Of a stretch of 24,662 nucleotides of DNA, positions 15,172-21,512 are shown one piece after another. The stretch comes from a virus. A program made the position numbers and the translations under genes. A model generated the notes under the pieces. That model saw only the letters and a list, made by a program, of their open reading frames with translations, had not been told where the DNA came from and ran no database searches. The stretch lies in the IMG/VR virus record IMGVR_UViG_3300018432_000044, positions 1 to 24,662 of that record. One strand, 5' to 3'. Numbering within the stretch: position 1 is the first letter of the stretch; each line of letters starts with the position of its first letter.

Positions 15172-15370
15172 CCATCGCCCCCAGGCTCATCATCATCGGG
15201 AGCGCCTCCGCGATCTCCCTGGCCGCCGACTCGCTCCGGCCCGCTTCGAGCGCGAACGCGTGCAGCACAGCCTCCTCACGCAGCCCGTCAGGCTCGGGGG
15301 CGCCCAGCCCGAACACGGAGACGTGCGGGCGCATCCCGCGGAACCTCCAGTTGACGTAGGCGCTCCACAT
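15164..15370 (-). CDS. Tail assembly chaperone, downstream frame (T part)
   Basis: An ATG at 15370 could start a 68-residue protein beginning MWSAYVNWRFRGMRPHVSVF, but no good ribosome site precedes it. The frame is open back through the slippery site at 15391-15397. It is therefore more likely expressed as the C-terminal 75 residues of the frameshift fusion than alone. Its stop overlaps the tape measure start. Confidence 0.5.
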   Translation of the reverse strand: MWSAYVNWRFRGMRPHVSVFGLGAPEPDGLREEAVLHAFALEAGRSESAAREIAEALPMMMSLGAMGA

Positions 15371-15954
15371 GAGCCCGCGGGCCGCGATCAGTTTCCCGTC
15401 GCGTTCACCAGGACGCGCTGCGCGTTCCCGACCCGGTCCGGGGACCAGCCGGAGATCCGGCGGATGTGCTGCGCGAGATACATGAGGACGCCCTCCTGCT
15501 CGCCGAAACGGCCACGCAACGCGTCAGCCGCCGACGGGTTGATGTCCCCGCTCGGGGTGCGGCGGAAGTCCTCGTCCGTCGGCTTCGTCTTCTTGCCCGA
15601 CTCGTCCTCGATGTGCACCGTCGCGTTCGCGACGAGGATCGCGCTCAACCGGCGTTCGTTGATCCGCTGGTCGGCGCCCTCGCCCTCAACGCACTCGCGC
15701 TCCCACTTCTCGATCTCCTCCCCGAGAAGCGAGTGCACGCGCCATGTCAGCTTGGCCTCGCCGACCGGCGTGTAGTAGAGGACCTCGACGTCCTCGACGA
15801 TCTTCCGGACAGGGCCCAGCAGGTAGTCGACGGCGGACAGCTCCGCACCCCTGGTCTTCGGTTCCTTCCCGCGCGCCGCGTCCTTCATCGCGTCCGGCGC
15901 GTCAGGCGTGAGGTCAGCCGCGGGATCCTGCGTGGGCTTCGGGACTGCGGTCAT
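15164..15954 (-). CDS. Tail assembly chaperone, -1 frameshift fusion product (G-T type)
   Basis: The fusion joins the 188-codon upstream frame to a downstream frame that lies exactly in the -1 phase. The junction is the slippery heptamer GGGAAAC at 15397-15391, in phase G GGA AAC and immediately followed by the zero-frame TGA. The fusion would be 263 residues, reading TGN-LIAARGLMWSAY across the site. In lambda and many other phages such G and GT proteins escort the tape measure during tail assembly, and the minor fusion is made in small amounts. Position just before the tape measure supports this. Confidence 0.8.
15388..15954 (-). CDS. Tail assembly chaperone, main frame (G part)
   Basis: A 188-residue protein with a charged, disordered start (MTAVPKPTQDPAADLTPD), then a compact middle with VDYLLGPVRKIVEDVEVLYY and LTWRVHSLLGEEIEKWERE. 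The end is helical (RFGEQEGVLMYLAQHIRRI). It is the abundant product of the chaperone pair and lies two genes after the tail tube. AGGAGG stands six bases before the ATG, inside the preceding gene. It ends in TGA directly after the frameshift heptamer. Confidence 0.8.
   Translation of the reverse strand: MTAVPKPTQDPAADLTPDAPDAMKDAARGKEPKTRGAELSAVDYLLGPVRKIVEDVEVLYYTPVGEAKLTWRVHSLLGEEIEKWERECVEGEGADQRINERRLSAILVANATVHIEDESGKKTKPTDEDFRRTPSGDINPSAADALRGRFGEQEGVLMYLAQHIRRISGWSPDRVGNAQRVLVNATGN
15391..15397 (-). promoter_or_regulatory. Programmed -1 ribosomal frameshift site
   Basis: The minus strand reads G GGA AAC TGA. It has the X XXY YYZ form with both tRNAs able to re-pair (GGA to GGG, AAC to AAA), and the stop codon comes next. 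Downstream, CCCGCGG near 15374-15380 can pair with CCGCGGG at 15341-15335, a possible stimulating stem with a loop of about 33 bases. Confidence 0.8.
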
Positions 15955-16255
15955 CGAGATCCTCCTGGATCGTCGGATGCGACGGTGACGCCATCCCGAC
16001 CCTGGGCGATGCCCACGCGTCGGGAGTGGGCGCGGTGACCGTCAGGGTCACGTGATCCCCTCGCGCCAGCGCGCGAAGGTCCTGCGAGAGCTGCACCCCG
16101 TACAGGCGCAGCGCCTCCTCGGCGAGCGACTCGTCGAGGCGGTGCCGGGCTTCGAGACGTGCCATCAGCGCGAGCAACCGGTCCACGCCGATGCCCTGTT
16201 TGCCGTCCAGCTCCGCCTTCAGGTCGAGCCATGCCCGCTCGAAGTCCACGAGCAT
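15914..16255 (-). CDS. Unknown tail protein between tube and chaperone, 113 residues
   Basis: It starts MLVDFERAWLDLKAELDGKQ and is mainly helical for the first 65 residues (VDRLLALMARLEARHRLDES, EEALRLYGVQLSQDLRAL). A strand (HVTLTVTAP) and a low-complexity tail follow. No family is recognised. It begins 10 bases after the tube gene and overlaps the chaperone start by 41 bases, much more than other junctions here. The chaperone's ribosome site lies within its coding sequence. Confidence 0.65.
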   Translation of the reverse strand: MLVDFERAWLDLKAELDGKQGIGVDRLLALMARLEARHRLDESLAEEALRLYGVQLSQDLRALARGDHVTLTVTAPTPDAWASPRVGMASPSHPTIQEDLDDRSPEAHAGSRG

Positions 16256-16265
16256 GACGGTCGAC

Positions 16266-16766
16266 CTAGCCGGAGGTGACCGAAACGCCGCCGTCGGTGT
16301 AGGTGAACGCCTGGAGCGGCTTGTCGGAGCGGAAGCTGCCGGTGACCTCCCGGACGAGGACCCCGTCCTCATTCGAGTAGCCGCCGGAGTAGCCGAAGAT
16401 CTGGCAGCCGATGAGCGCCCACCGCGTCTCCACGGGGCCGCCGACGAGGTTCGTCTGGAGATCGAACGTCGGGGGCTGGGACGTGAAGTCGCCCTGGCGC
16501 CGCGCCTCGAAGAACCGCCACACCTGGAGACGGAAGCCGTCGTCCACGTCCTGATAGCGCAGCGTGAACCGGCGCGACTCGCCACCGGCGATCTGTTCCG
16601 TCTGCCAGCGGCCGGGGATGAGGACGTCCTCGGCCTCGGCCTCGACGTCCCAATCCACGGCGATCACGTTGCCGAGCATCAGGCCGTCGCGGTACACGGT
16701 GCCGCCGCGCCCCTGACGCCGGGCGGTGCCCGGCAGGTTGGCGAGAGGTCCAGTTCCGATCGGCAT
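16266..16766 (-). CDS. Tail tube protein
   Basis: A 166-residue protein directly after the sheath, the standard place for the tube subunit. It starts MPIGTGPLANLPGTARRQGR and shows the beta-rich pattern of tube proteins (RFTLRYQDVDDGFRLQVWRF, WALIGCQIFGYSGGYS). Tube subunits stack as hexameric rings that carry the DNA. ATG start, one base after the sheath stop. Family assignment relies on position, size and pattern. Confidence 0.8.
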   Translation of the reverse strand: MPIGTGPLANLPGTARRQGRGGTVYRDGLMLGNVIAVDWDVEAEAEDVLIPGRWQTEQIAGGESRRFTLRYQDVDDGFRLQVWRFFEARRQGDFTSQPPTFDLQTNLVGGPVETRWALIGCQIFGYSGGYSNEDGVLVREVTGSFRSDKPLQAFTYTDGGVSVTSG

Positions 16767-16767
16767 G

Positions 16768-18222
16768 TCAGATCACCCGGCCGTTGCCGAAGACGTAGTT
16801 GGTCGTGTGGGCGAACTGCCAGCCGAAGTCGTACGGGATCGAGTCCCTGAGCAACGGATCATTCGACGTGTCCTTCACGTCGATGAATGACGTGCCAGCG
16901 ACGACGAGGCCGCGCTCCTCCAGGTCATCCTGGAGCTTGCGGCCCTGCATCTGCACCGCGTCCCTGGAGGACTGGTTGACGGGGCGACCGATGATCGTCA
17001 TGTCCCCCCACTCCTTCATCTCGCGGATGTAGGAGTCCATCACGCCGACCAGGCGGGGATCCGAGAAGATCTCGTACGGCCGGGCCGCGTCCGCGCGGTT
17101 CGTGAACGTCGTCAGGCCCTTCTCCACCTTGATGTCGGCGTCCGGCGCGGTCGCCCGCGAGAACGTCGTGACACCGCCGCGGATGAGGTCGATGATCTCC
17201 GCGTTGTCGGGCGCCGTGTCCGCGACCGTCGTGAGCCCCGGGATCCGAGCGAACGTCAGCGCGCGCTCATCTCCGAGCGCGACGAGCGCGCCCGCGATCC
17301 GCGGAACCAGCTCAGCGGTCGACAGGTCACGGTCGAGAAGCTCGTCGTGGTAGGTGCCGACGCCGAGGTTGATGACGTGCGGATCCGCGAGCGACGTGGA
17401 GCGCGTGACCGCGGTCGTGACCGTCTCCGCCGCCAGGCCACCGGTGATCCACCGGACCGGCCGGTTGGCCGTCTCCATCGCGCGCACCCAGGCGAGCGTC
17501 GCGGTCTGGATCGTGGAGTCCGTGAGGTTGTACGGCGCGAGGACCGAGAAGCGCTCGAACTCCAGCGCCGTGAGCGCCGCCGTCCACTCCGTGCCCGTGA
17601 GGGTCGTACCGTCGTTGCCGCCGGTCATCGCCGGAGGCGAGCCGGGCGTGGTGACGGCGAGTGCGACGCCGCCGACGTTCGCGACAGCGGTCACCAGGTT
17701 CGACTGCGCGTTGATCTGCGCGGCGAGATCGGTGATCCCGGCGTTCGCGTAGATGTAGCGCTCGATCTGGTTGCCGTCGAGGTAGATCGTCAGGACCTCG
17801 CGGGCCGTGTCCCCGGGATAGTCGGCGACGCTGACGGTCAGGCGATGAGCGAACGTGCCCTCGTACTTCGCGGTGAGCGTGAGCCCGGTCGCGGGCGTCG
17901 CGTTCGTGAGGGTGAGCGTCGCCTTCGCCCCGGTGGAGCCGACCATGCGGACGGCGACGACGCCACCGGCGCCCCCGCCGAGCGCGCCCATGCCGTTGAA
18001 GGCCATCGTGACGGCGCGGCGCCCGGCCGTGTCGCTGGAGCTGTACTGCGCGTCGAACTCCAGCGGGGAGGTGACGAGAACCGGCTCGTTCTTCGGGCCC
18101 CAATCGTGCACGAGCGGGACCGCAACGATCGAGCCGAGCGACGGCAGCGTGAGCGGGAGCGCCTGCCCGATGAACTTGATCGTGGTGCCGGGCCGATCCG
18201 GCTTGAAGACCGTGGTCGGCAC
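16768..18222 (-). CDS. Contractile tail sheath protein
   Basis: The 484-residue protein has the sheath layout. An N-terminal arm comes first (FKPDRPGTTIKFIGQALPL), then SIVAVPLVHDWGPKNEPVLV and variable beta domains (about 90-200). The middle domain has NRPVRWITGGLAAETV and RIPGLTTVADTAPD, and the conserved C-terminal domain has VEKGLTTFTNRADAARPYEIF, VGVMDSYIREMKEW and QWQFAHTTNYVF-type strands. Sheath contraction drives the tube through the cell envelope, which defines the phage as a myovirus morphotype. The start is GTG at 18222 with AGGAGG six bases before it, one of the best ribosome sites in the window, as expected for an abundant protein. Confidence 0.93.
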   Translation of the reverse strand: MPTTVFKPDRPGTTIKFIGQALPLTLPSLGSIVAVPLVHDWGPKNEPVLVTSPLEFDAQYSSSDTAGRRAVTMAFNGMGALGGGAGGVVAVRMVGSTGAKATLTLTNATPATGLTLTAKYEGTFAHRLTVSVADYPGDTAREVLTIYLDGNQIERYIYANAGITDLAAQINAQSNLVTAVANVGGVALAVTTPGSPPAMTGGNDGTTLTGTEWTAALTALEFERFSVLAPYNLTDSTIQTATLAWVRAMETANRPVRWITGGLAAETVTTAVTRSTSLADPHVINLGVGTYHDELLDRDLSTAELVPRIAGALVALGDERALTFARIPGLTTVADTAPDNAEIIDLIRGGVTTFSRATAPDADIKVEKGLTTFTNRADAARPYEIFSDPRLVGVMDSYIREMKEWGDMTIIGRPVNQSSRDAVQMQGRKLQDDLEERGLVVAGTSFIDVKDTSNDPLLRDSIPYDFGWQFAHTTNYVFGNGRVI

Positions 18223-18223
18223 G

Positions 18224-18457
18224 TTAGTCCTCCTGGGCGGGCTCGGCCTGGACTTCGCGGCTCAGGAACTCCTTCACCAGTGCCTCCGCCTCCTCCGGGG
18301 AGTGCGTCTTGCGCTGATGGGATCCGAGCGCCCCGGCGATGGCGTGCTGCGAGACACGTCCGCCAGCGGCCTTGCGAAGCAGGTGGGGGTTCTCGACCCA
18401 ATAAGACTCGGGGAGCCGCTCGGGCTCAGGCTGGGCGCGGGGCTTGTCGTCGGCCAT
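18224..18457 (-). CDS. Small charged protein before the sheath, 77 residues
   Basis: It starts MADDKPRAQPEPERLPESYW and is rich in E, P and A, with a helical part near the end (SPEEAEALVKEFLSREV). The fold may be mostly disordered. It is the first gene after the terminator hairpin at 18513-18539, and its stop is one base from the GTG of the sheath gene. No family is recognised. The RVSQHAIAGALGSH stretch vaguely resembles a short DNA-binding helix pair but is too short to call. Confidence 0.65.
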   Translation of the reverse strand: MADDKPRAQPEPERLPESYWVENPHLLRKAAGGRVSQHAIAGALGSHQRKTHSPEEAEALVKEFLSREVQAEPAQED

Positions 18458-18512
18458 CTCGGACCCGATGCTACGGCTGGCCCCTGGGCGATGGCGAACG
18501 CCGCCCCAACGA

Positions 18513-18539
18513 CGAGAGCCCCCGATGTGGGGGCTCTCG
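18513..18539. terminator. Hairpin terminator between neck and tail blocks
   Basis: Perfect 11-base arms CGAGAGCCCCC (18513-18523) and GGGGGCTCTCG (18529-18539) flank a five-base loop. It follows the tail terminator gene stop by 32 bases and precedes the small gene before the sheath. On the minus strand the next bases are TCGTTGGGG, without a U-tract. A TAGCAT at 18473-18468 could be a -10 for the tail block, but no good -35 accompanies it. Confidence 0.75.
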
Positions 18540-18571
18540 ATGATGGCACGGGAGCTGGCGCTACCCGGCGC

Positions 18572-19192
18572 TCAGATTACAGCCTCGAACGTCGGCGGGA
18601 TCGACTCGACGTCCGGCGGCGCCGTCGGCAGCTCCCGGGAGCGGCCACCATCCCACCACGTCAGCCGCACGGTGCAGACGACCGTCCAGCGCTTGTCATC
18701 CTCGGGGTCCGGGATCGCCTGGACGGAGATGTCCTCGGCCTCCATCCACCCGACCGGGTCCGCGGGGCCCGCGCGGCTCGCGCCGGTTACGGGCACGCCC
18801 GCGTAGTCCCACAACGGCAGCCGGAGTGGAGGGCTGACGCTGTACTCCTCCGCCGGGTCGACATCGGCGTAGCTCACGCCGGAGACGACCGCGTCATCGA
18901 GCGCCTCGGCGAGAAGGGTCGCGCGGTTCCGGCACTCGCGAGCGTCCCCCGTCGTCGTCGGGTAGAGCGTGATCGCGAACGTCTGCCCGCGCTGGACATC
19001 GCCTTGCGGGATCGTTGCGCGCGCAAAGAGCGTCTGGGAAGTGGCACCGGGCACGGGGATGACGTTGCCCATCGGGCGCTTGTCGTCGGGGACGACGAGG
19101 CCGCGTTCCTCCATCCGGATCGTCCACGTCTCCCCGAGGAGGATGCTCACCCAGCGCCGAAGGGACCGGTGGACGGAGGCGTGCGCGCTCAC
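18572..19192 (-). CDS. Probable tail terminator / tail completion protein
   Basis: A 206-residue protein. An N-terminal helix (ASVHRSLRRWVSILLGETW) leads into beta strands with FARATIPQGDVQRGQTFAITLYP, a helix (RNRATLLAEALDDAVVSG) and closing strands (VGWMEAEDISVQAIPDPED, WTVVCTVRLTWWD). This helix-strand order is that of gpU-like tail terminators, which cap the tail tube and join it to the neck. It is the last gene before the hairpin and follows the gp10-like protein, both fitting. GTG start overlaps the upstream stop (GTGA). Confidence 0.65.
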   Translation of the reverse strand: MSAHASVHRSLRRWVSILLGETWTIRMEERGLVVPDDKRPMGNVIPVPGATSQTLFARATIPQGDVQRGQTFAITLYPTTTGDARECRNRATLLAEALDDAVVSGVSYADVDPAEEYSVSPPLRLPLWDYAGVPVTGASRAGPADPVGWMEAEDISVQAIPDPEDDKRWTVVCTVRLTWWDGGRSRELPTAPPDVESIPPTFEAVI

Positions 19193-19368
19193 ACGCGCAG
19201 CTTCTCACGATCCAGGCGCTCGTCCTGCACGACCGTGTCCCGCGCCGGGTTGCAGTGATGGTCGAGCGCCCACCGTCCTCGCTCCAGGACCCTCGCGAGC
19301 TTGCGCCCGCAGCGTCCGCAGCATGGATCCCCGAACGTGGGGAGCTTGACCTGCGACACGTCGACCAT
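19189..19368 (-). CDS. Zinc-ribbon-like small protein, 59 residues
   Basis: It starts MVDVSQVKLPTFGDPCCGRC and has C16, C17 and C20 followed by DHHC (H37, H38, C39). A CxxC with a later HC pair could bind one zinc ion. The rest is basic. It ends overlapping the tail terminator start and begins two bases after the membrane protein's stop. No family is recognised; a role is not evident. Confidence 0.6.
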   Translation of the reverse strand: MVDVSQVKLPTFGDPCCGRCGRKLARVLERGRWALDHHCNPARDTVVQDERLDREKLRV

Positions 19369-19370
19369 TC

Positions 19371-19562
19371 CTACCCCTCTGTCTCGGCGCGGCTGGCTTG
19401 CCACGCGCTGAAGTGCCCGACGGCGTTCGCGTAGATCGAGCACGCCCCGACGAATACGACGCTGCCGATCCATCCCGTCGCCACCGCCACCGGGACCATC
19501 ACGAACCACGCGACTGTCAGGACCAGGTGGAGGCGGCGAAGCCACTCTGGTCGACAGATCAT
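19371..19562 (-). CDS. Small membrane protein, 63 residues
   Basis: Two hydrophobic stretches, about residues 11-29 (LHLVLTVAWFVMVPVAVAT) and 31-48 (WIGSVVFVGACSIYANAVG), follow a basic start (MICRPEWLRR) and are followed by a short polar tail. This is a clear two-helix membrane topology. A membrane protein among neck genes is unusual. It might be a superinfection-exclusion factor or a second holin-like protein, but nothing proves either. It begins two bases after the gp10-like stop. Confidence 0.6.
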   Translation of the reverse strand: MICRPEWLRRLHLVLTVAWFVMVPVAVATGWIGSVVFVGACSIYANAVGHFSAWQASRAETEG

Positions 19563-19564
19563 CG

Positions 19565-20044
19565 CTAGTTGACCCGGGCGGAGATGCGCGCCAGCTCCTC
19601 GCGCGCGATGACTCGCCACTCGGCGCGCATCACGTCGAGCGCCTTGTGCAGCATGAAGGCGCCCTGGGTCCCCGGGTGCATCACCTCGCGGGCGAAGATG
19701 AGCTGGCCGCCCGCCCAGAAGCGCAGGACGCTCGCGGTGCGGGGTCGGATGATGTGTGGCCTCGTCGGATACTCGACGTGCGGAGCGATCCGGTCCCGGG
19801 TGAAGACGGTCACCCGGAAGTGGTCCTGGCTGAAGACGTCGACCTCGCTCTCCCACGAGTCGCGCAGATCGCCGGGCTCGCGACCGTCGCGCTCATCATC
19901 AGGGTGGGGCTCCGCGACCGGCGTGAAGCCCTTCACGAGATCGACGAGGCGGCGCTCACAGCGGTCAGCGGTCCGGCGGGCCCACGCGTTGATCGACTCG
20001 ACCTCGAACATATCCGCGATCGGTGCGGACGAGGTCCAGCCCAT
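19565..20044 (-). CDS. HK97 gp10-like head-tail / tail completion protein
   Basis: A 159-residue protein with the gp10 family pattern. An N-terminal helix (VESINAWARRTADRCERRLV) precedes LRDSWESEVDVF, RVTVFTRDRIAPHVEYPTRPHIIRP and ASVLRFWAGGQLIFAREVMHPGTQG, ending in a helix (FMLHKALDVMRAEWRVIAR). The H-V-E-Y ... R-P-H-I-I-R-P and H-P-G-T motifs are typical. These proteins join the neck to the tail. The ATG at 20044 overlaps the stop of the cysteine-rich gene (TGATG). Confidence 0.85.
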   Translation of the reverse strand: MGWTSSAPIADMFEVESINAWARRTADRCERRLVDLVKGFTPVAEPHPDDERDGREPGDLRDSWESEVDVFSQDHFRVTVFTRDRIAPHVEYPTRPHIIRPRTASVLRFWAGGQLIFAREVMHPGTQGAFMLHKALDVMRAEWRVIAREELARISARVN

Positions 20045-20295
20045 CAGACGCCCAGCTCGCGCCGGTACTTCGTGATCCCCGCGTTCGCCTCGCGAACGGC
20101 GTAGATGAGCACATCTTGGAAGGTGTGCGGCGCGATGTTCCTTCCGCAGCCGAGCATCTCGATCATGCCCACCTGGGGGCAGGTGCACGTGATGGCGCAC
20201 AGGCGCCCCGAGTGCTCCTCTGGGCAGCCCTCCTCGTGGATCTCCACGAACCGATGCGTGTGCACGTGGTGTTGCTGGAAGCGCCTAAAGCCCAT
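20044..20295 (-). CDS. Cysteine- and histidine-rich small protein, 83 residues
   Basis: It starts MGFRRFQQHHVHTHRFVEIH. It has C24, C33, C37, C39 and C50 with several nearby histidines, enough for one or two metal sites. The last 30 residues are helical (FQDVLIYAVREANAGITKY). No known family is recognised. Both ends overlap neighbours by one base (TAATG and TGATG), placing it firmly in the neck operon between head-closure and gp10-like genes. Confidence 0.65.
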   Translation of the reverse strand: MGFRRFQQHHVHTHRFVEIHEEGCPEEHSGRLCAITCTCPQVGMIEMLGCGRNIAPHTFQDVLIYAVREANAGITKYRRELGV

Positions 20296-20648
20296 TAGTC
20301 ATCCACCCTTCGGAGCCTCGCCTGGTAGCCCACGGGCGTGTCGTACGGAGGCCCGAATGGCTGAGGATCACCGTTGACCTGCCACCGCCCATCCCAGAAC
20401 CCGCCGAGTCGTGGTGCCGCCAGCGTAACGACGTCCTCGGCGCGCAGCGCCCCCTCGATGTAGATGATCGTGGGCTCCGCGACCCGGCGGCCCTTGCGGT
20501 TGGATTCCTGGTCGGAGGGCGGATCGAAGAACGCCAGGAACGGTGTCCCCGGGACCTCTACCTCGTCGCGCTCTCCCTCGATCCACACGCCGGTCGCGTT
20601 CGTGCGGATCGGCGTGACGGTGTCCGACAGGATGTCGGCGAGAGGCAT
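20295..20648 (-). CDS. Probable head-closure / head-tail joining protein
   Basis: A 117-residue, mostly beta protein: MPLADILSDTVTPIRTNATG, VPGTPFLAFFDPPSD, EPTIIYIEGALRAEDVVTLA, then VGYQARLRRVDD. A small beta-barrel protein between the adaptor and the gp10-like protein is usually the head-closure (stopper) protein, which seals the portal after packaging. The ATG at 20648 lies one base past the adaptor's stop. Longer upstream reading would run inside the adaptor gene. The call rests on order and size. Confidence 0.6.
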   Translation of the reverse strand: MPLADILSDTVTPIRTNATGVWIEGERDEVEVPGTPFLAFFDPPSDQESNRKGRRVAEPTIIYIEGALRAEDVVTLAAPRLGGFWDGRWQVNGDPQPFGPPYDTPVGYQARLRRVDD

Positions 20649-20649
20649 G

Positions 20650-21492
20650 TCAGTGCCACCACGGGGTCCAGGACGTGCCGAACTCGCCGCCGTAGCCGCC
20701 ATGCCCGGACTGGCTCTCGGGGAACCAGTCGGGCGACTGGACGGCGCTTGCGGGCGCGAAGACACCGGTCCATAGCGCCAGCCATGACTCGCGGCACTCG
20801 GGAGTGGCGAGCGCCCACAGCGCCTCGTGCAGGTACGGGTTCGGGTCGAGCATCTTCGCGGCCTGGGCGTCCGTCGGCCCGAAGTAGCTCTCCGACCATG
20901 ACCCGGCGGAGATCGAACGCAGGCGCCCCCGGTTCGCGCTGGCCCGGACGGTGGCCGCCGAGTAGCTGATCTCCCCGATCTGCTCGCTCTTGAGGACGAT
21001 CGCGCGCAACGCGACCCGCTGAAGGTTGTCGGGGACCGTGTCGTCCATCGTCCGGCACGTGAGTTGCTCGACGAGCGCGGTGGCGTCCGCGACAACCTCA
21101 CGGAGCTGTGCTTCCACGTCCGCATCGAACGGGTCGGCGGGGTAGCGCTCCTGGAGGAGCTTCGAGCGCGACCTGACGTCCTCCGCTGACGGCGGGAGGA
21201 GCACTCCCTCGCCGGTGAGGGCGACGCTCTCCGTGATGTCCACGTTGTCGTCGGCGTCCCGGAAGCGCAGCCGGAACCAGGGGCCGTCGTCCCCCGTGGC
21301 CTCCGTCGTGGTGACGGTGCGCGCCGCGGGCTCCCACGGGTCGGCGTCGAGCGGCGAGAGGGCCTGCGTGTCGATCGTCACCCACGGCCCGTCCCGGGGG
21401 GTGAGGCCCTGCTCAACGTCAACCTCTGACCACGGGATCCCGTCGTTGCGCCGGAGGGGCACGAAGCCGACGAGCGTGCGGACGAGTCCCAT
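20650..21492 (-). CDS. Head-tail adaptor (connector) protein with extra N-terminal domain
   Basis: A 280-residue protein. The helical part from about residue 100 to 185 (SAEDVRSRSKLLQERYPAD, EAQLREVVADATALVEQLTC, LQRVALRAIVLKSEQIG) is the pattern of gp6/gp15-type adaptors that dock on the portal. The first 100 residues are a separate beta-rich part (WVTIDTQALSPLD, WFRLRFRDADDNVDITESV), and the last 80 include an aromatic, glycine-rich end (GHGGYGGEFGTSWTPWWH). Typical adaptors are about 100 residues, so this one is much larger. ATG start, 20 bases after the fibre-like gene; no strong ribosome site. Confidence 0.7.
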   Translation of the reverse strand: MGLVRTLVGFVPLRRNDGIPWSEVDVEQGLTPRDGPWVTIDTQALSPLDADPWEPAARTVTTTEATGDDGPWFRLRFRDADDNVDITESVALTGEGVLLPPSAEDVRSRSKLLQERYPADPFDADVEAQLREVVADATALVEQLTCRTMDDTVPDNLQRVALRAIVLKSEQIGEISYSAATVRASANRGRLRSISAGSWSESYFGPTDAQAAKMLDPNPYLHEALWALATPECRESWLALWTGVFAPASAVQSPDWFPESQSGHGGYGGEFGTSWTPWWH

Positions 21493-21512
21493 GGTCTGAG
21501 GCTACAGCCGGG

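Noticed and set aside
12058-15354. A 1098-codon plus-strand open frame opposite the tape measure
   Set aside because: Its sequence is low-complexity, rich in R, A, G and P, with no domain. It mirrors the GC-rich third-position bias of the tape measure gene, whose domains are clear.
18274-18549. A 91-codon minus-strand frame across the hairpin and the small gene before the sheath
   Set aside because: It crosses the terminator stem and has biased composition; the 77-residue frame there fits neighbour spacing.
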